In this document: positions 1-8,727 of the stretch, one piece after another | How the letters are laid out: the number at the start of each line of letters is the position of its first letter | How positions within the stretch are numbered: the stretch's first letter is position 1 | Assembly (NCBI RefSeq): GCF_005049045.1 | Contig: NZ_SUPK01000010.1 | Span: 1-64,000 of the forward strand | DNA: 64,000 bases | Reading direction: 5' to 3' | Origin: Cohnella pontilimi | GTDB lineage: Bacteria > Bacillota > Bacilli > Paenibacillales > Paenibacillaceae | Notes under the pieces: model-generated | Database searches by the model: none | The model's input: the letters and a program-made list of their open reading frames with translations, nothing else | Told to the model about the DNA's origin: nothing | Position numbers and translations under genes: made by a program

Positions 1-163
<163 letters not shown>

Positions 164-263
164 AATAAGCACACAGGTATCGATGATGTTTATATCAGCA
201 ACTGTTTCGTTTCGCATCCGGTTTTCAAGGCGCAAGCCTTGGGCGGCAGACAAAAATTGCCGC

Positions 264-292
264 TGTACATGACGGCGAGTCCGTGGTATGAT
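264..292 (+). promoter_or_regulatory. Candidate promoter for the tRNA cluster
   Basis: TGTACA at 264-269, a 17-bp spacer, and TATGAT at 287-292 preceded by TGG (extended -10). It sits 20 bp upstream of the first tRNA, so the tRNAs may have their own promoter besides read-through from the rrn operon. The -35 match is weak. Confidence 0.35.
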
Positions 293-311
293 CGGGTTCG
301 TTGCAATTTAT

Positions 312-388
312 GGCGGCGTAGCTCAGCTGGCTAGAGCGTTCGGTTCATACCCGAGAGGTCGGGGGTTCGATCCCCTCCGCCGCTACCA
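312..388 (+). tRNA. tRNA-Met (CAT), elongator type
   Basis: A 77-nt cloverleaf with anticodon loop TTCATAC. The acceptor GGCGGCG pairs with CGCCGCT, the T-loop is TTCGATC, and CCA is encoded. The 5' end GGCGGCG resembles the Bacillus elongator tRNA-Met rather than the initiator. First gene of a six-tRNA cluster. Confidence 0.95.
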
Positions 389-404
389 AATTCATATCCT
401 TCAT

Positions 405-480
405 GGAGGCTTAGCTCAGCTGGGAGAGCATCTGCCTTACAAGCAGAGGGTCGGGGGTTCGATCCCCTCAGCCTCCACCA
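405..480 (+). tRNA. tRNA-Val (TAC)
   Basis: A 76-nt cloverleaf with anticodon loop CTTACAA (anticodon TAC). The acceptor GGAGGCT pairs with AGCCTCC, the T-loop is TTCGATC, and CCA is encoded. 16 bp after tRNA-Met, so probably co-transcribed. Confidence 0.95.
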
Positions 481-514
481 TGATTACACCCCATTCGGGG
501 ACCATGTACAACGC

Positions 515-591
515 GGAGCCGTGGTGTAGAGGCCTAACATGCCTGCCTGTCACGCAGGAGACCGCGGGTTCGAATCCCGTCGGCTCCGCCA
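515..591 (+). tRNA. tRNA-Asp (GTC)
   Basis: A 77-nt cloverleaf with anticodon GTC in the loop between CTGCC and GCAGG-type stems. The acceptor GGAGCCG pairs with CGGCTCC, the T-loop is TTCGAAT, and CCA is encoded. Confidence 0.95.
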
Positions 592-613
592 TTTTATATG
601 GCGATATTTTTTT

Positions 614-689
<76 letters not shown>

Positions 690-732
690 CTTGTTTCAAC
701 CGGTACAGGCATAACCTGCCGGCGAATATCGT

Positions 733-817
733 GGAGGCTTAGCGAAGTGGCCAAACGCGGCAGACTGTAAATCTGTTCCCTCAGGGTTCGGTGGTTCAAA
801 TCCATCAGCCTCCACCA
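733..817 (+). tRNA. tRNA-Tyr (GTA)
   Basis: An 85-nt class II tRNA with a long variable arm and anticodon loop CTGTAAA (anticodon GTA). The acceptor GGAGGCT pairs with AGCCTCC and CCA is encoded. Confidence 0.95.
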
Positions 818-847
818 TTTTATCTTTACATGCAGCATCAGCATCAC

Positions 848-923
848 GAGCCATTAGCTCAGTTGGTAGAGCACCTGACTTTTAATCAGGGTGTCGAAGG
901 TTCGAGTCCTTCATGGCTCACCA
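848..923 (+). tRNA. tRNA-Lys (TTT)
   Basis: A 76-nt cloverleaf with anticodon loop CTTTTAA (anticodon TTT). The acceptor GAGCCAT pairs with ATGGCTC and CCA is encoded. Last gene of the cluster. Confidence 0.95.
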
Positions 924-1072
924 CCATACACATCGAAGCAGACGAACAGACGTCTGTTTTTTTGTATTTATACGAGATTTTACATAACTATACCGAAAAT
1001 AGCTGCTCATACAGCAATATACGAAATGTGGTACAATACACGCAGAAACTACGGCCGTCAAAGGGGAACGCG

Positions 1073-2164
1073 ATGCAGAAATCACAGTGGCAGCAATTGG
1101 AGCAGTTGCTAGGTGACGGCGTGACCGCTAGAACGATCACCGTCGATCAGTGGGAACACGACGGAGGCAATCGGCGTCCGGAGCCCGGGGATCGTATGAA
1201 GCTGGATACGGGAATTCGGTTTGTTACACGAACGGTCGGTTCGGAACTTCACGTTTTGGAGACGGACAAGGAGCTCACCGCTCTCGAACAAGAGTTGATC
1301 CGCTTGCTGCTGCAGCAAAGGAACGGAAAGACTTCCGGCGGAGCAACGGAATTGGAACGCCAAGCCCGCAGGCTCGGGGAATGGATCGGGCAAAACGCGG
1401 CGTCAGGCGACTGGCGGATGGAAGTGCCTGACGGCATGGAGCTGAGAAGCCGGTTGTTCGACGGGATGATCCCCTTTTTACTGCTGAGAGAGCAGGCGGA
1501 AGAGAAGGAGCCGTCGTACGGCGAGCTGGACAAGGCCATTCGTTCGTTTATGAGCGAAGACACCCTTCTCATTCCGCTGAGGGATCATGAATGGCTCATC
1601 TTGTCGCCGGACCGGCTGCTCGCCGAAGCGGAAGCGGCGGAGGAAGATGTGCTGGAAGGCCATGAACGCAAAGCGATGCTGAGTTCGCTGGGTTCTGGGC
1701 TTCTTCAAATGGTCTCGGGAGAGTGGGGCGGCGAGTGCCATGTCGCGGTCGGAGATCCGATCGATCCGGTAGAAAGCGCCGTGCAAACCGTGGGGGTACT
1801 GCGGGAGACGATTCAACTCGGGCGGAAGTTCCATGTCGGAATGCAGGTGCATCTGCCGTGGCTTATCCATCTGGAGCGGCTGCTCAGCGGCATTCCGGAG
1901 GCTTCGCGGATCCGCTTCGTCGAAGAGACCATGGGCAGGCCGGACATGTTCAACGATCTTGAGACGGTATCGACGCTGGACGCCTTTTTTGCGATGGACT
2001 GCAACGTCAGCGAAACCGCCAAAAAGCTGTTCATTCACCGGAACACGCTGCTTTACCGCTTGGATAAGATCAAGCAGGAAACGGGCTTGGACGTCCGTTC
2101 CTTCAACGACGCCGTATTGGTGCGCATTTTGCTGTTATTGTACAAAGTCACGAAAAGGAAATGA
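1073..2164 (+). CDS. PucR/CdaR-type helix-turn-helix regulator
   Basis: A 363-residue protein whose last ~60 residues (AMDCNVSETAKKLFIHRNTL, then LYRLDKIKQETG) are the HTH_30 DNA-binding domain of PucR/CdaR regulators: a tandem-helix 'N-E-T-A-K-L-x-I-H-R-N-T-L-x-Y-R' motif near residues 305-335. The upstream ~300 residues have no recognisable catalytic motif and would be the sensory part. ATG 1073 follows an AAGGGG SD; the in-frame extension upstream runs through tRNA genes and is not real. An extended -10 (TGG then TACAAT, 1029-1037) lies ~36 bp upstream. The next gene is a sugar ABC ATPase in the same direction, so control of carbohydrate uptake is plausible but inferred. Confidence 0.82.
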   Translation: MQKSQWQQLEQLLGDGVTARTITVDQWEHDGGNRRPEPGDRMKLDTGIRFVTRTVGSELHVLETDKELTALEQELIRLLLQQRNGKTSGGATELERQARRLGEWIGQNAASGDWRMEVPDGMELRSRLFDGMIPFLLLREQAEEKEPSYGELDKAIRSFMSEDTLLIPLRDHEWLILSPDRLLAEAEAAEEDVLEGHERKAMLSSLGSGLLQMVSGEWGGECHVAVGDPIDPVESAVQTVGVLRETIQLGRKFHVGMQVHLPWLIHLERLLSGIPEASRIRFVEETMGRPDMFNDLETVSTLDAFFAMDCNVSETAKKLFIHRNTLLYRLDKIKQETGLDVRSFNDAVLVRILLLLYKVTKRK

Positions 2165-2254
2165 ATTTTTTGTACGGATTGTGCATAGTCATTGGGCCTA
2201 GGTGTGCGGTATGATGATTATGTACCTTCAAACGAAGTGTTAGGGGGAAAAACA

Positions 2255-3379
2255 ATGGCAGGCGTACGTTTGGAACATGTATTTAAAAAATACCCGGGTT
2301 CTGACAAAGCATCGGTATCCGACTTCAACCTTGATATCCAGGACAAAGAATTTCTCGTTCTGGTCGGCCCTTCGGGCTGCGGCAAATCGACCACGCTGCG
2401 GATGATCGCAGGCCTTGAGGAAATTTCCGAAGGCAAGCTTTATATCGGCGACCGCGTCGTCAACGACGTCGCTCCGAAAGACCGCGACATCGCGATGGTG
2501 TTCCAGTCCTACGCTCTTTATCCTCATATGAACGTATATCAAAATATGGCGTTCGGTCTGAAACTGCGGAAATTCCGCAAGGACGAAATCGACCGCCGCG
2601 TGCGCGAAGCTGCCCGCACCCTGGAAATCGAGCACCTGCTCGACCGCAAGCCGAAAGCTCTGTCCGGCGGACAGCGCCAGCGCGTTGCATTGGGCCGCGC
2701 CATCGTGCGCGAACCGCAAGTGTTCCTGATGGACGAACCGTTGTCCAACTTGGATGCCAAGCTGCGTACGCAAATGCGCGCTAACATCTCCAAATTGATG
2801 AAGCGCCTGGAGACGACTTGCATCTACGTTACCCACGACCAGACGGAAGCCATGACGATGGGCGACCGCATCGTCGTTATGAAAGACGGATTCATTCAAC
2901 AATCCGCGACTCCGGAAGTTCTCTACAACCACCCGGTTAACCTGTTCGTTGCAGGCTTCATCGGCGCTCCGGCGATGAACTTCCTGACCGGCCAGCTGGT
3001 CGAAGAAGGCGGTTCCGTCCGCTTCCGCGCAACGGGCGTAAACGTGGTCATTCCGGAAGGCAAAGCGCAGCTGCTTCGCTCCAAAGGCTATATCGGCCGC
3101 GAAGTGATCGTCGGCGTTCGTCCGGAAGATATCCATGAAGAGCCGGTGTTCATCGAAGCTTCTCCGAACAGCATCATCAACGCGAGCATCGAAGTTTCCG
3201 AGAACCTCGGTCACGAAATGTTCCTGTACCTGAACGGACTGGGCAAAGACAACGTCATCGCCCGCGTTGACGGCCGATCCGGCCTGCATGAAGGCCAGAA
3301 CGTGAAGCTTGCCATCGACATGAACAAAATCCATGTTTTCGACAAAGACTCGGAATTGAACGTATTCGAAGCCGAGTAA
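2255..3379 (+). CDS. Carbohydrate ABC transporter ATP-binding protein, MsmX/UgpC family
   Basis: A 374-residue CUT1-type ATPase. Walker [10 protein letters not shown] at 38-46, Q-loop MVFQSY with Q84, signature LSGGQ at 136-140, Walker B VFLMDEP at 156-162 and switch His194 (YVTHDQ). The ~140-residue C-terminal part is the MalK-like regulatory/TOBE domain. In Bacillus the homologue MsmX is a shared ATPase that energises several sugar importers encoded elsewhere; the absence of permease genes here fits that role. ATG 2255 follows a TTAGGGGG SD; ~90 bp separate it from the PucR-type gene. A strong terminator ends the unit. Confidence 0.92.
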   Translation: MAGVRLEHVFKKYPGSDKASVSDFNLDIQDKEFLVLVGPSGCGKSTTLRMIAGLEEISEGKLYIGDRVVNDVAPKDRDIAMVFQSYALYPHMNVYQNMAFGLKLRKFRKDEIDRRVREAARTLEIEHLLDRKPKALSGGQRQRVALGRAIVREPQVFLMDEPLSNLDAKLRTQMRANISKLMKRLETTCIYVTHDQTEAMTMGDRIVVMKDGFIQQSATPEVLYNHPVNLFVAGFIGAPAMNFLTGQLVEEGGSVRFRATGVNVVIPEGKAQLLRSKGYIGREVIVGVRPEDIHEEPVFIEASPNSIINASIEVSENLGHEMFLYLNGLGKDNVIARVDGRSGLHEGQNVKLAIDMNKIHVFDKDSELNVFEAE

Positions 3380-3387
3380 TTAACACC

Positions 3388-3420
3388 AACCGTTCGGCCC
3401 TCGGCCGGACGGTTTTTTTT
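3388..3420 (+). terminator. Rho-independent terminator of the MsmX-like gene
   Basis: A 12-bp stem (3388-3399 with 3403-3414, one G-T pair), a CTC loop and a run of eight T. It lies 9 bp after the stop codon and separates this unit from hprK. Confidence 0.9.
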
Positions 3421-3508
3421 GTTGTGCGGCTGGTGAAACACTCATTGCTTTACCTGCCCATTTTCGTTACGATGAAGGATGAACGCAAATTGGGAAAGGA
3501 GCTGTACG

Positions 3509-4441
3509 ATGCCCAAAAAAGTGAGAGTTGCCGAACTCGTGCAGCAATTTCACCTGGAGGTCGTAGCCGGGGAAGATGGGCTCCGCCGCACGGTCGAAAC
3601 CGACAACCTGAACCGGCCCGGGTTGGAGATGGCCGGCTATTTCAACTATTATCCTGCCGAGCGTGTACAAATATTGGGCCGCACCGAATTGGCTTTTCTG
3701 GAAACGCTGACGACCGAACTGCGTAAGGATCGCATGGAGCGGCTGTGCCATGAAGAAACACCGTGTATCATCATTACACGAGGACTCGAGACTCCCAGCG
3801 AGCTGGTGGAAATCGCGAACAGCCGTCACTTTCCGGTGCTGCGAAGCGGACTGGCCACGACCATTTTGCTCAGCCGAATTACGAACTACCTGGAGAAGCA
3901 GCTGGCGCCGTCGGCCACCATTCACGGCGTCCTTGTGGACGTATATGGGGTCGGCATGCTGATCACCGGCGGAAGCGGCATCGGGAAAAGCGAAACGGCG
4001 TTGGAGCTGGTCAAGCGCGGACACCGGCTTGTCGCCGACGATGCGGTTGAAATCCGGCAGACATCCGACAATAACCTTTTCGGAAGCGCACCGGAGCTGA
4101 TTCGGCATTTGCTGGAAATCCGGGGACTCGGCATTTTGAACGTGATGACCTTGTTCGGAGCCGGCGCCGTGCTGAACTCGAAAAATATCAGTCTTGTGGT
4201 GAAGCTGGAGAATTGGCAGCAGGACAAGCAGTACGACCGTCTCGGATTGGATGAGGAAACGACCAAAATTCTCGATACCGAAGTGCTTCTGCTCACGGTA
4301 CCTGTACGGCCCGGACGAAATCTCGCGGTCATTCTCGAGGTGGCGGCCATGAACTTCCGGCTCAAACGGATGGGCTATAACGCGGCTCAGCAATTTACGA
4401 ACAAATTGACTGAGGCAATTGCCGAAGACGATTACGAATAG
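3509..4441 (+). CDS. hprK: HPr kinase/phosphorylase
   Basis: A 310-residue protein. Walker A GGSGIGKS at 154-161, conserved His139 just before it, DDAVEI at 177-182, and the HprK signature [10 protein letters not shown] at 203-212. It phosphorylates HPr on Ser46 when glycolytic intermediates are high and removes the phosphate when they are low, which drives CcpA-dependent carbon catabolite control. ATG 3509 has the SD GGGAAAGGAG; an upstream in-frame ATG at 3479 lacks one. It begins the operon hprK-lgt-ppaX-yvoF, the usual Bacillales order. Its substrate, an HPr-family protein, is encoded at 24525. Confidence 0.97.
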   Translation: MPKKVRVAELVQQFHLEVVAGEDGLRRTVETDNLNRPGLEMAGYFNYYPAERVQILGRTELAFLETLTTELRKDRMERLCHEETPCIIITRGLETPSELVEIANSRHFPVLRSGLATTILLSRITNYLEKQLAPSATIHGVLVDVYGVGMLITGGSGIGKSETALELVKRGHRLVADDAVEIRQTSDNNLFGSAPELIRHLLEIRGLGILNVMTLFGAGAVLNSKNISLVVKLENWQQDKQYDRLGLDEETTKILDTEVLLLTVPVRPGRNLAVILEVAAMNFRLKRMGYNAAQQFTNKLTEAIAEDDYE

Positions 4442-4459
4442 TCGGGACGGAGGATCAAC

Positions 4460-5485
4460 ATGTTACCCTTGGTTTTAAATCCGGTTGCCTTCACGATTGG
4501 AACGCTGGAGGTTCATTGGTACGGCATTATTTTGGGCTTGGGCGCGCTCGCGGGACTGCTGCTGGCGGTCCAAGAAGGGAAACGGTTCGGCCTCTCGCCG
4601 GACTTTTTCCTGGATCTGCTGCTGTTCGGAGTTCCATCTGCTATTGTCGGAGCCCGGCTGTACTACGTGTTGTTTAAATGGGACTTTTACCGCGAACACC
4701 CTTTGGATATTTTCAAAATATGGGAGGGTGGCATTGCGATATATGGCGCCCTCATTGGCGCGTTGGTCTGCGGATTTTTCTATATTCGGTCGAAGGGCTA
4801 CCGATTCTGGCGAGTGACGGACATTTGCGCTCCGTCCCTGTTGATCGGGCAAATGATCGGCCGCTGGGGAAACTTCGTGAATCAGGAAGCTTACGGGGGA
4901 CCGGTGAAAGAATCCTTCCTTCGGGACACGCTTCATATTCCTTCCTTTATCGTGAATCAAATGAACGTACAAGGCGAGTACCATCATCCGACATTCCTGT
5001 ATGAATCGATGTGGAGCCTGCTCGGCTTGGTCATCATCTTCATCATCCGCCGCATGAACTTTTTAAAAGCCGGAGAGCTCTTCATGTTCTACATTATCTG
5101 GTATTCGATCGGACGCTTTTTCATCGAGGCGCTGCGTACGGACAGCTTGGCGTTTCAAGGGCCGAGTTGGCTCGCATCACTCTTGAACGCATTGTGGTCT
5201 CCGATGACGGCGGTATTTGAGCAAGGCTATTTGAACCCGGCTTACGGCAATGTACGGACATCTCAGCTGCTCGCGCTGTTGATTGTGCTTGCAGGCATTG
5301 TGTTTATCGTCTTCCGGCGCGTTACCGGAAGAGCGTGCGAACGTTACAACGATCCGATCGTGAAGCGCGGACAGCAGGAAGTGCCGGTTGAAAATGAAAC
5401 GGCGGCTGAACGCACAATTCACGTAGAAGAAGTGACAACAGCCACGGACAACGACATCGAGAATGGAGAGCAAACCAAGGCATGA
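4460..5485 (+). CDS. lgt: Prolipoprotein diacylglyceryl transferase
   Basis: A 341-residue polytopic membrane enzyme that transfers diacylglycerol from phosphatidylglycerol to the lipobox cysteine of prolipoproteins. The Lgt signature QMIGRWGNFVNQEAYGGP lies at 131-148, and GIAIYGALIG at 91-100 matches the other conserved loop. About seven hydrophobic segments are visible. A hydrophilic acidic tail of ~45 residues (from ~295) extends beyond the usual length and carries no known motif. ATG 4460 has the SD GGACGGAGG; it overlaps ppaX by 4 bp (ATGA). A lipoprotein substrate of this enzyme is encoded at 49764-50585. Confidence 0.97.
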   Translation: MLPLVLNPVAFTIGTLEVHWYGIILGLGALAGLLLAVQEGKRFGLSPDFFLDLLLFGVPSAIVGARLYYVLFKWDFYREHPLDIFKIWEGGIAIYGALIGALVCGFFYIRSKGYRFWRVTDICAPSLLIGQMIGRWGNFVNQEAYGGPVKESFLRDTLHIPSFIVNQMNVQGEYHHPTFLYESMWSLLGLVIIFIIRRMNFLKAGELFMFYIIWYSIGRFFIEALRTDSLAFQGPSWLASLLNALWSPMTAVFEQGYLNPAYGNVRTSQLLALLIVLAGIVFIVFRRVTGRACERYNDPIVKRGQQEVPVENETAAERTIHVEEVTTATDNDIENGEQTKA

Positions 5486-6144
5486 CGAAGCTAGTGAAAG
5501 CCGTCCTGTTCGATTTGGACGGGACGATCGTCGATACGAACGAGCTGATCATTCAATCTTTTTTGCACGCGCTGCAAGGCACGGTATCCGACGATTTCGG
5601 GCGGGAACACATTATTCCCAGCATGGGCCTGACGCTCACAGACCAGTTGAAGCTGTTTTCCGGTCTGGAGGATGTGACAGAGCTTACCCGCGCGTACCGG
5701 GAGTACAATTATTTGAAGCATGATGAAATGGTGGCCTTGTTCCCGGGTGTGGCGGAGGTGCTGCCGATTTTACGCCGGCACGGAATCCGGCTCGGCGTGG
5801 TCACGACCAAAATGCGGCCTACCACAGAACGGGCGCTGAAGTTGTTCGGATTGTTCGAGCATTTGGGAACGATCGTGACGCTCGACGACGTTCAGCATCC
5901 GAAACCTCATCCGGAGCCGGTACAGAAAGCGATGGAAGCGCTTGGCGCGGAGCCGGAGCACACGATCATGGTTGGTGACAGTACGGTAGATATTGAGTCT
6001 GCGGCCAATGCCGGCGCACTGCCGGTCGGTGTGGCCTGGTCTTTAAAAGGGGAAGCCGTTCTCCGGGAAGCCGGAGCGGCGCATATCCTTCATAAGATGG
6101 AAGATCTGTTGACTTTATGCGGAATCGAGGGAACCGACGCTTGA
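5482..6144 (+). CDS. ppaX: Pyrophosphatase PpaX (HAD family)
   Basis: A 220-residue HAD phosphatase. Motif I DLDGT at 11-15 supplies the nucleophilic aspartate, TTKM (~109-112) is motif II, and MVGDSTVDIESAANAG is the acidic metal-binding motif. In B. subtilis PpaX hydrolyses the pyrophosphate made when HprK/P dephosphorylates P-Ser-HPr by phosphorolysis, which explains its conserved linkage to hprK. Its start overlaps the lgt stop (ATGA) and its TGA overlaps the TTG of the next gene, indicating translational coupling. Confidence 0.94.
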   Translation: MTKLVKAVLFDLDGTIVDTNELIIQSFLHALQGTVSDDFGREHIIPSMGLTLTDQLKLFSGLEDVTELTRAYREYNYLKHDEMVALFPGVAEVLPILRRHGIRLGVVTTKMRPTTERALKLFGLFEHLGTIVTLDDVQHPKPHPEPVQKAMEALGAEPEHTIMVGDSTVDIESAANAGALPVGVAWSLKGEAVLREAGAAHILHKMEDLLTLCGIEGTDA

Positions 6145-6614
6145 GAAACGTAGAGCGGTATCCGGTTGAAGGACCTAACTCGCTATGGCAGGTTTATCGG
6201 ACGGTATCGCGCTGGAAAGCGGTCCGAAATTTCGTGTTTATCCAGATCGCGCGATATTGCCCGAGCCTGCCGATCAAAAATTGGATCTATCGCCATATTC
6301 TCGGGATGAAGGTGGGCGAACGAACCGCCTTTGCCCTAATGGTGATGGTAGACGTCTTTTTTCCGGAACGCATCTCCGTCGGCCGAAATTCGATTATCGG
6401 TTACAATTCCACGCTGCTCACGCATGAATATTTGATCGAGGAATATCGGCTTGGCAACATTTCTATAGGTTCCAACGTTATGATAGGGGCGAATGTAACC
6501 ATACTTCCCGGCGTTACGATTGGGGACAACGCGGTCGTCGCGGCGGGAGCCGTCGTCCATCGCGATGTGCCCGCTAGTGCGAAAGTCGGAGGAAATCCTC
6601 TTCGGGAGTTATAA
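6141..6614 (+). CDS. yvoF: Left-handed beta-helix acyltransferase, YvoF family
   Basis: A 157-residue hexapeptide-repeat acyltransferase (NodL/LacA/CysE superfamily). Repeats of the type I-G-x-N-V/S-x-I-G-x-x are visible in ISVGRNSIIGYNST and GNISIGSNVMIGANVTILPG, and GAVVHRDVPASAKVGGNP is the typical C-terminal coil. The start is taken as TTG 6141 because it overlaps the ppaX stop (TTGA), follows CGAGGG, and gives the short N-terminus expected for YvoF (RNVERYPVEGPNSLW); the in-frame start at 6117 lies inside ppaX. The acyl acceptor is unknown. Last gene of the hprK operon. Confidence 0.85.
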   Translation: MRNVERYPVEGPNSLWQVYRTVSRWKAVRNFVFIQIARYCPSLPIKNWIYRHILGMKVGERTAFALMVMVDVFFPERISVGRNSIIGYNSTLLTHEYLIEEYRLGNISIGSNVMIGANVTILPGVTIGDNAVVAAGAVVHRDVPASAKVGGNPLREL

Positions 6615-6671
6615 CATTTTTCCGCCGTCTTCATCCCGCGATTTCATTATCCAGTTGACAGGAGTATGGAA

Positions 6672-8579
6672 ATGCCCGCACTGTCCCTCCGCAAAAAACA
6701 GGTACTTTTGCTCGCTCTTTTTTTTATTATCGTCATTTCCGGTCTCGTGGTGTGGCAGCTTCTCCCGAGCACCCAGAACCATTCGGCGCATCAAAAGCTT
6801 CAGCCTGTGCATGTCACGGGGATTACCCGTCCGTCGTACGACGTGATCGTGACAGGCACCGATCCGGAAGGGATCATGGCGGCTGTCTCGGCGGCGCGCA
6901 ACGGACTTTCGGTGCTGCTCGTCGACGGCAAAAATCGTGACATTTTCGGCGGGCTGTTGACGCTGGGCTGGCTCAATTCGCTCGACAACAACTATTCTCC
7001 GAAACAGCAGCCGCTGACGGGCAAGCACAACTTTTTGAACAAAGGTTTGTTCCAGGAATGGTACGATCAAATTGAAGGCACATCGTTCGACGTGAATACG
7101 GCCGCCAATGTCTTTCATAAAATGGTCGCGAACGAAAAGAACATCGACGTGCTGCTCAAGGTACGCAAAATGGAACCGCTCATGGAAGGCAGCCGGGTTG
7201 CCGGATTGCGGGTCGAGAAGGAAGACAGGACGGTGCAAGACGTACCGTCCAAAGTATTGATCGATGCGACGCAGGATGCGGACATTGCGGCTGCAGCTCA
7301 CGTTCCGTACACGTTTGGACGCGAAGACATCGGAGAACCGGACGCCCGCATGGCCGTGACGGTGGTTTTCAAAATGAGCGGTGTCACCCAGCAGATTTGG
7401 GATTCGTTCGGGCAACATAAGGACTCGGGTGTGGACAAGATGAGCGCCTGGGGATTTCCCGAAGCTAAAGACTATGTATCCAGCGACCCCGCACGGGTGA
7501 AGCTCCGGGGTCTGAACATCGGCCGGCAGAACGACGGCACCATCCTCATCAACGCGATGCACATTTATGAGGTGAATCCGCTCACGCCGGAGTCGGTGCA
7601 GGCAGGACTCGCGATCGGGCGAAAAGAAGCGCCTTTGATGGCCGCGTTCCTCAAAAACAAGTTCAAGGAATTTAAGGATCTGGAATACGCCGGAACGGCG
7701 CCTGAGCTCTACATAAGGGAATCCCGTCACATTATGGGCGAATATCGCTTGAAAATGACCGATTTGATGGAAAACCGGAATTTTGATGACGCCATCGCTT
7801 ACGGTTCCTATGAAGTGGATATCCAAAGCACGAGTCCCGACTATCCGGGCGCCATCCTGATGAAGCCGCAAGCCTACGGGGTGCCGTTCCGCTGCCTCGT
7901 GCCCCAGCAAATAGACGGGTTGCTGGTCGTGGGAAGATCGGCAAGCTACGACTCGCTCCCGCACGGAAGCGCGCGCGTCGTGCCGCTGGGCATGGCAACC
8001 GGACAAGCAGCCGGTGCGGCGGCTAAACTGGCCATCGACAAAGCCGTCTCCCTAAGGGAATTGTCCAGGTCTAAAGAGGATATTACCCAACTAAGGGCTC
8101 TTTTGAAACAACAAGGCATGGATCTTCAAATGCCCGACATCCATAAGCCTGAGTATGCCAAGCATCCGGATTATCCCGGACTGCTTGCGGCGGTCAGCAT
8201 GTTCATCACAAGCGGCAACTATCATAATAAAAGCTTTGATCTGGACGGGAGTTCTAACGCGAAACGTTTTGCGAACCAGTTGTCCCAAGTGAAAAAAGCT
8301 CATCGGGAATATTTCAAAGGGAATCCGCAGGCCGCGGCAGCCGTCATGGCGAAGCCCGAGAAGAAGCCGCTGAGTTTGGGGCAGGCCGCGTACACCATTG
8401 CGCTGGCTGCTGGAATTGAGACCACGCCGGATCATGCGCTGAAAGAGCTGAAGAAGCGGAAATGGCTAAGGGATGAAACCGTCAGCGAGATTAAAGATCC
8501 GAACGCCCTGACGAACGGGGAATGCTTTATGCTCATCCGTGACGTCGTAGAATTGTATGCCGGGGTAAAATACAAATAA
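6672..8579 (+). CDS. Membrane-anchored FAD-dependent oxidoreductase (FAD_oxidored family)
   Basis: A 635-residue protein. Residues ~8-28 (VLLLALFFIIVISGLVVWQLL) form one N-terminal membrane segment or uncleaved signal. A Rossmann nucleotide-binding stretch follows (YDVIVTGTDPEGIMAAVSAA); its glycines are atypical (TGTDPEG instead of GxGxxG), as in several members of the FAD_oxidored (PF12831-like) family. A FAD-domain return motif (VPLGMATGQAAGAAAKLAI) lies near residue 440. The last ~150 residues have no clear motif. ATG 6672 is preferred over ATG 6666 because the AGGAG site is 7 bp from the former and only 1 bp from the latter. Probably surface-facing; substrate unknown. Confidence 0.72.
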   Translation: MPALSLRKKQVLLLALFFIIVISGLVVWQLLPSTQNHSAHQKLQPVHVTGITRPSYDVIVTGTDPEGIMAAVSAARNGLSVLLVDGKNRDIFGGLLTLGWLNSLDNNYSPKQQPLTGKHNFLNKGLFQEWYDQIEGTSFDVNTAANVFHKMVANEKNIDVLLKVRKMEPLMEGSRVAGLRVEKEDRTVQDVPSKVLIDATQDADIAAAAHVPYTFGREDIGEPDARMAVTVVFKMSGVTQQIWDSFGQHKDSGVDKMSAWGFPEAKDYVSSDPARVKLRGLNIGRQNDGTILINAMHIYEVNPLTPESVQAGLAIGRKEAPLMAAFLKNKFKEFKDLEYAGTAPELYIRESRHIMGEYRLKMTDLMENRNFDDAIAYGSYEVDIQSTSPDYPGAILMKPQAYGVPFRCLVPQQIDGLLVVGRSASYDSLPHGSARVVPLGMATGQAAGAAAKLAIDKAVSLRELSRSKEDITQLRALLKQQGMDLQMPDIHKPEYAKHPDYPGLLAAVSMFITSGNYHNKSFDLDGSSNAKRFANQLSQVKKAHREYFKGNPQAAAAVMAKPEKKPLSLGQAAYTIALAAGIETTPDHALKELKKRKWLRDETVSEIKDPNALTNGECFMLIRDVVELYAGVKYK

Positions 8580-8587
8580 AAGCCGGA

Positions 8588-8613
8588 AGCCTCCTGAGCG
8601 ATCGGGAGGTTTT
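8588..8613 (+). terminator. Terminator between the flavoprotein gene and the his operon
   Basis: An 8-bp stem CCTCCTGA / TCGGGAGG (8590-8597 with 8602-8609, one G-T pair), a GCGA tetraloop, then five T. It starts ~10 bp after the stop codon. Confidence 0.85.
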
Positions 8614-8621
8614 TCGCGTTC

Positions 8622-8650
8622 TTGACGCTCTGGAGGATTCATGCTAAAGT
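8622..8650 (+). promoter_or_regulatory. his operon promoter (sigma-A type)
   Basis: TTGACG at 8622-8627, a 17-bp spacer, and TAAAGT at 8645-8650. It lies directly after a terminator and ~78 bp before the likely hisZ start. Confidence 0.75.
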
Positions 8651-8670
8651 GAGAAAAATCTTTATTTTGC

Positions 8671-8688
8671 TAATATGGTAGCATATTA
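8671..8688 (+). promoter_or_regulatory. Perfect dyad in the his leader (candidate operator)
   Basis: TAATATG, GTAG, TAATATG inverted (CATATTA): a 7-bp perfect inverted repeat with a 4-bp centre. It starts ~20 bp after the -10 box, so it lies in the early transcribed region. The AT-rich symmetric arms fit a protein-binding operator better than a terminator: no GC stem and no T-run. The binding protein is unknown. Confidence 0.5.
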
Positions 8689-8727
8689 ACGCATTAAAGC
8701 GTTTTGCGGTGCAACGGGGTGAAGGAA

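Noticed and set aside
2240..3334. A 364-codon minus-strand frame opposite the MsmX-like gene
   Set aside because: Mirror frame of a clear ABC ATPase; no family features in its product.
8614..8727. T-box or histidine leader peptide before the his operon
   Set aside because: No T-box sequence, no specifier helix, and no short frame rich in His codons could be found in the ~80-nt leader.
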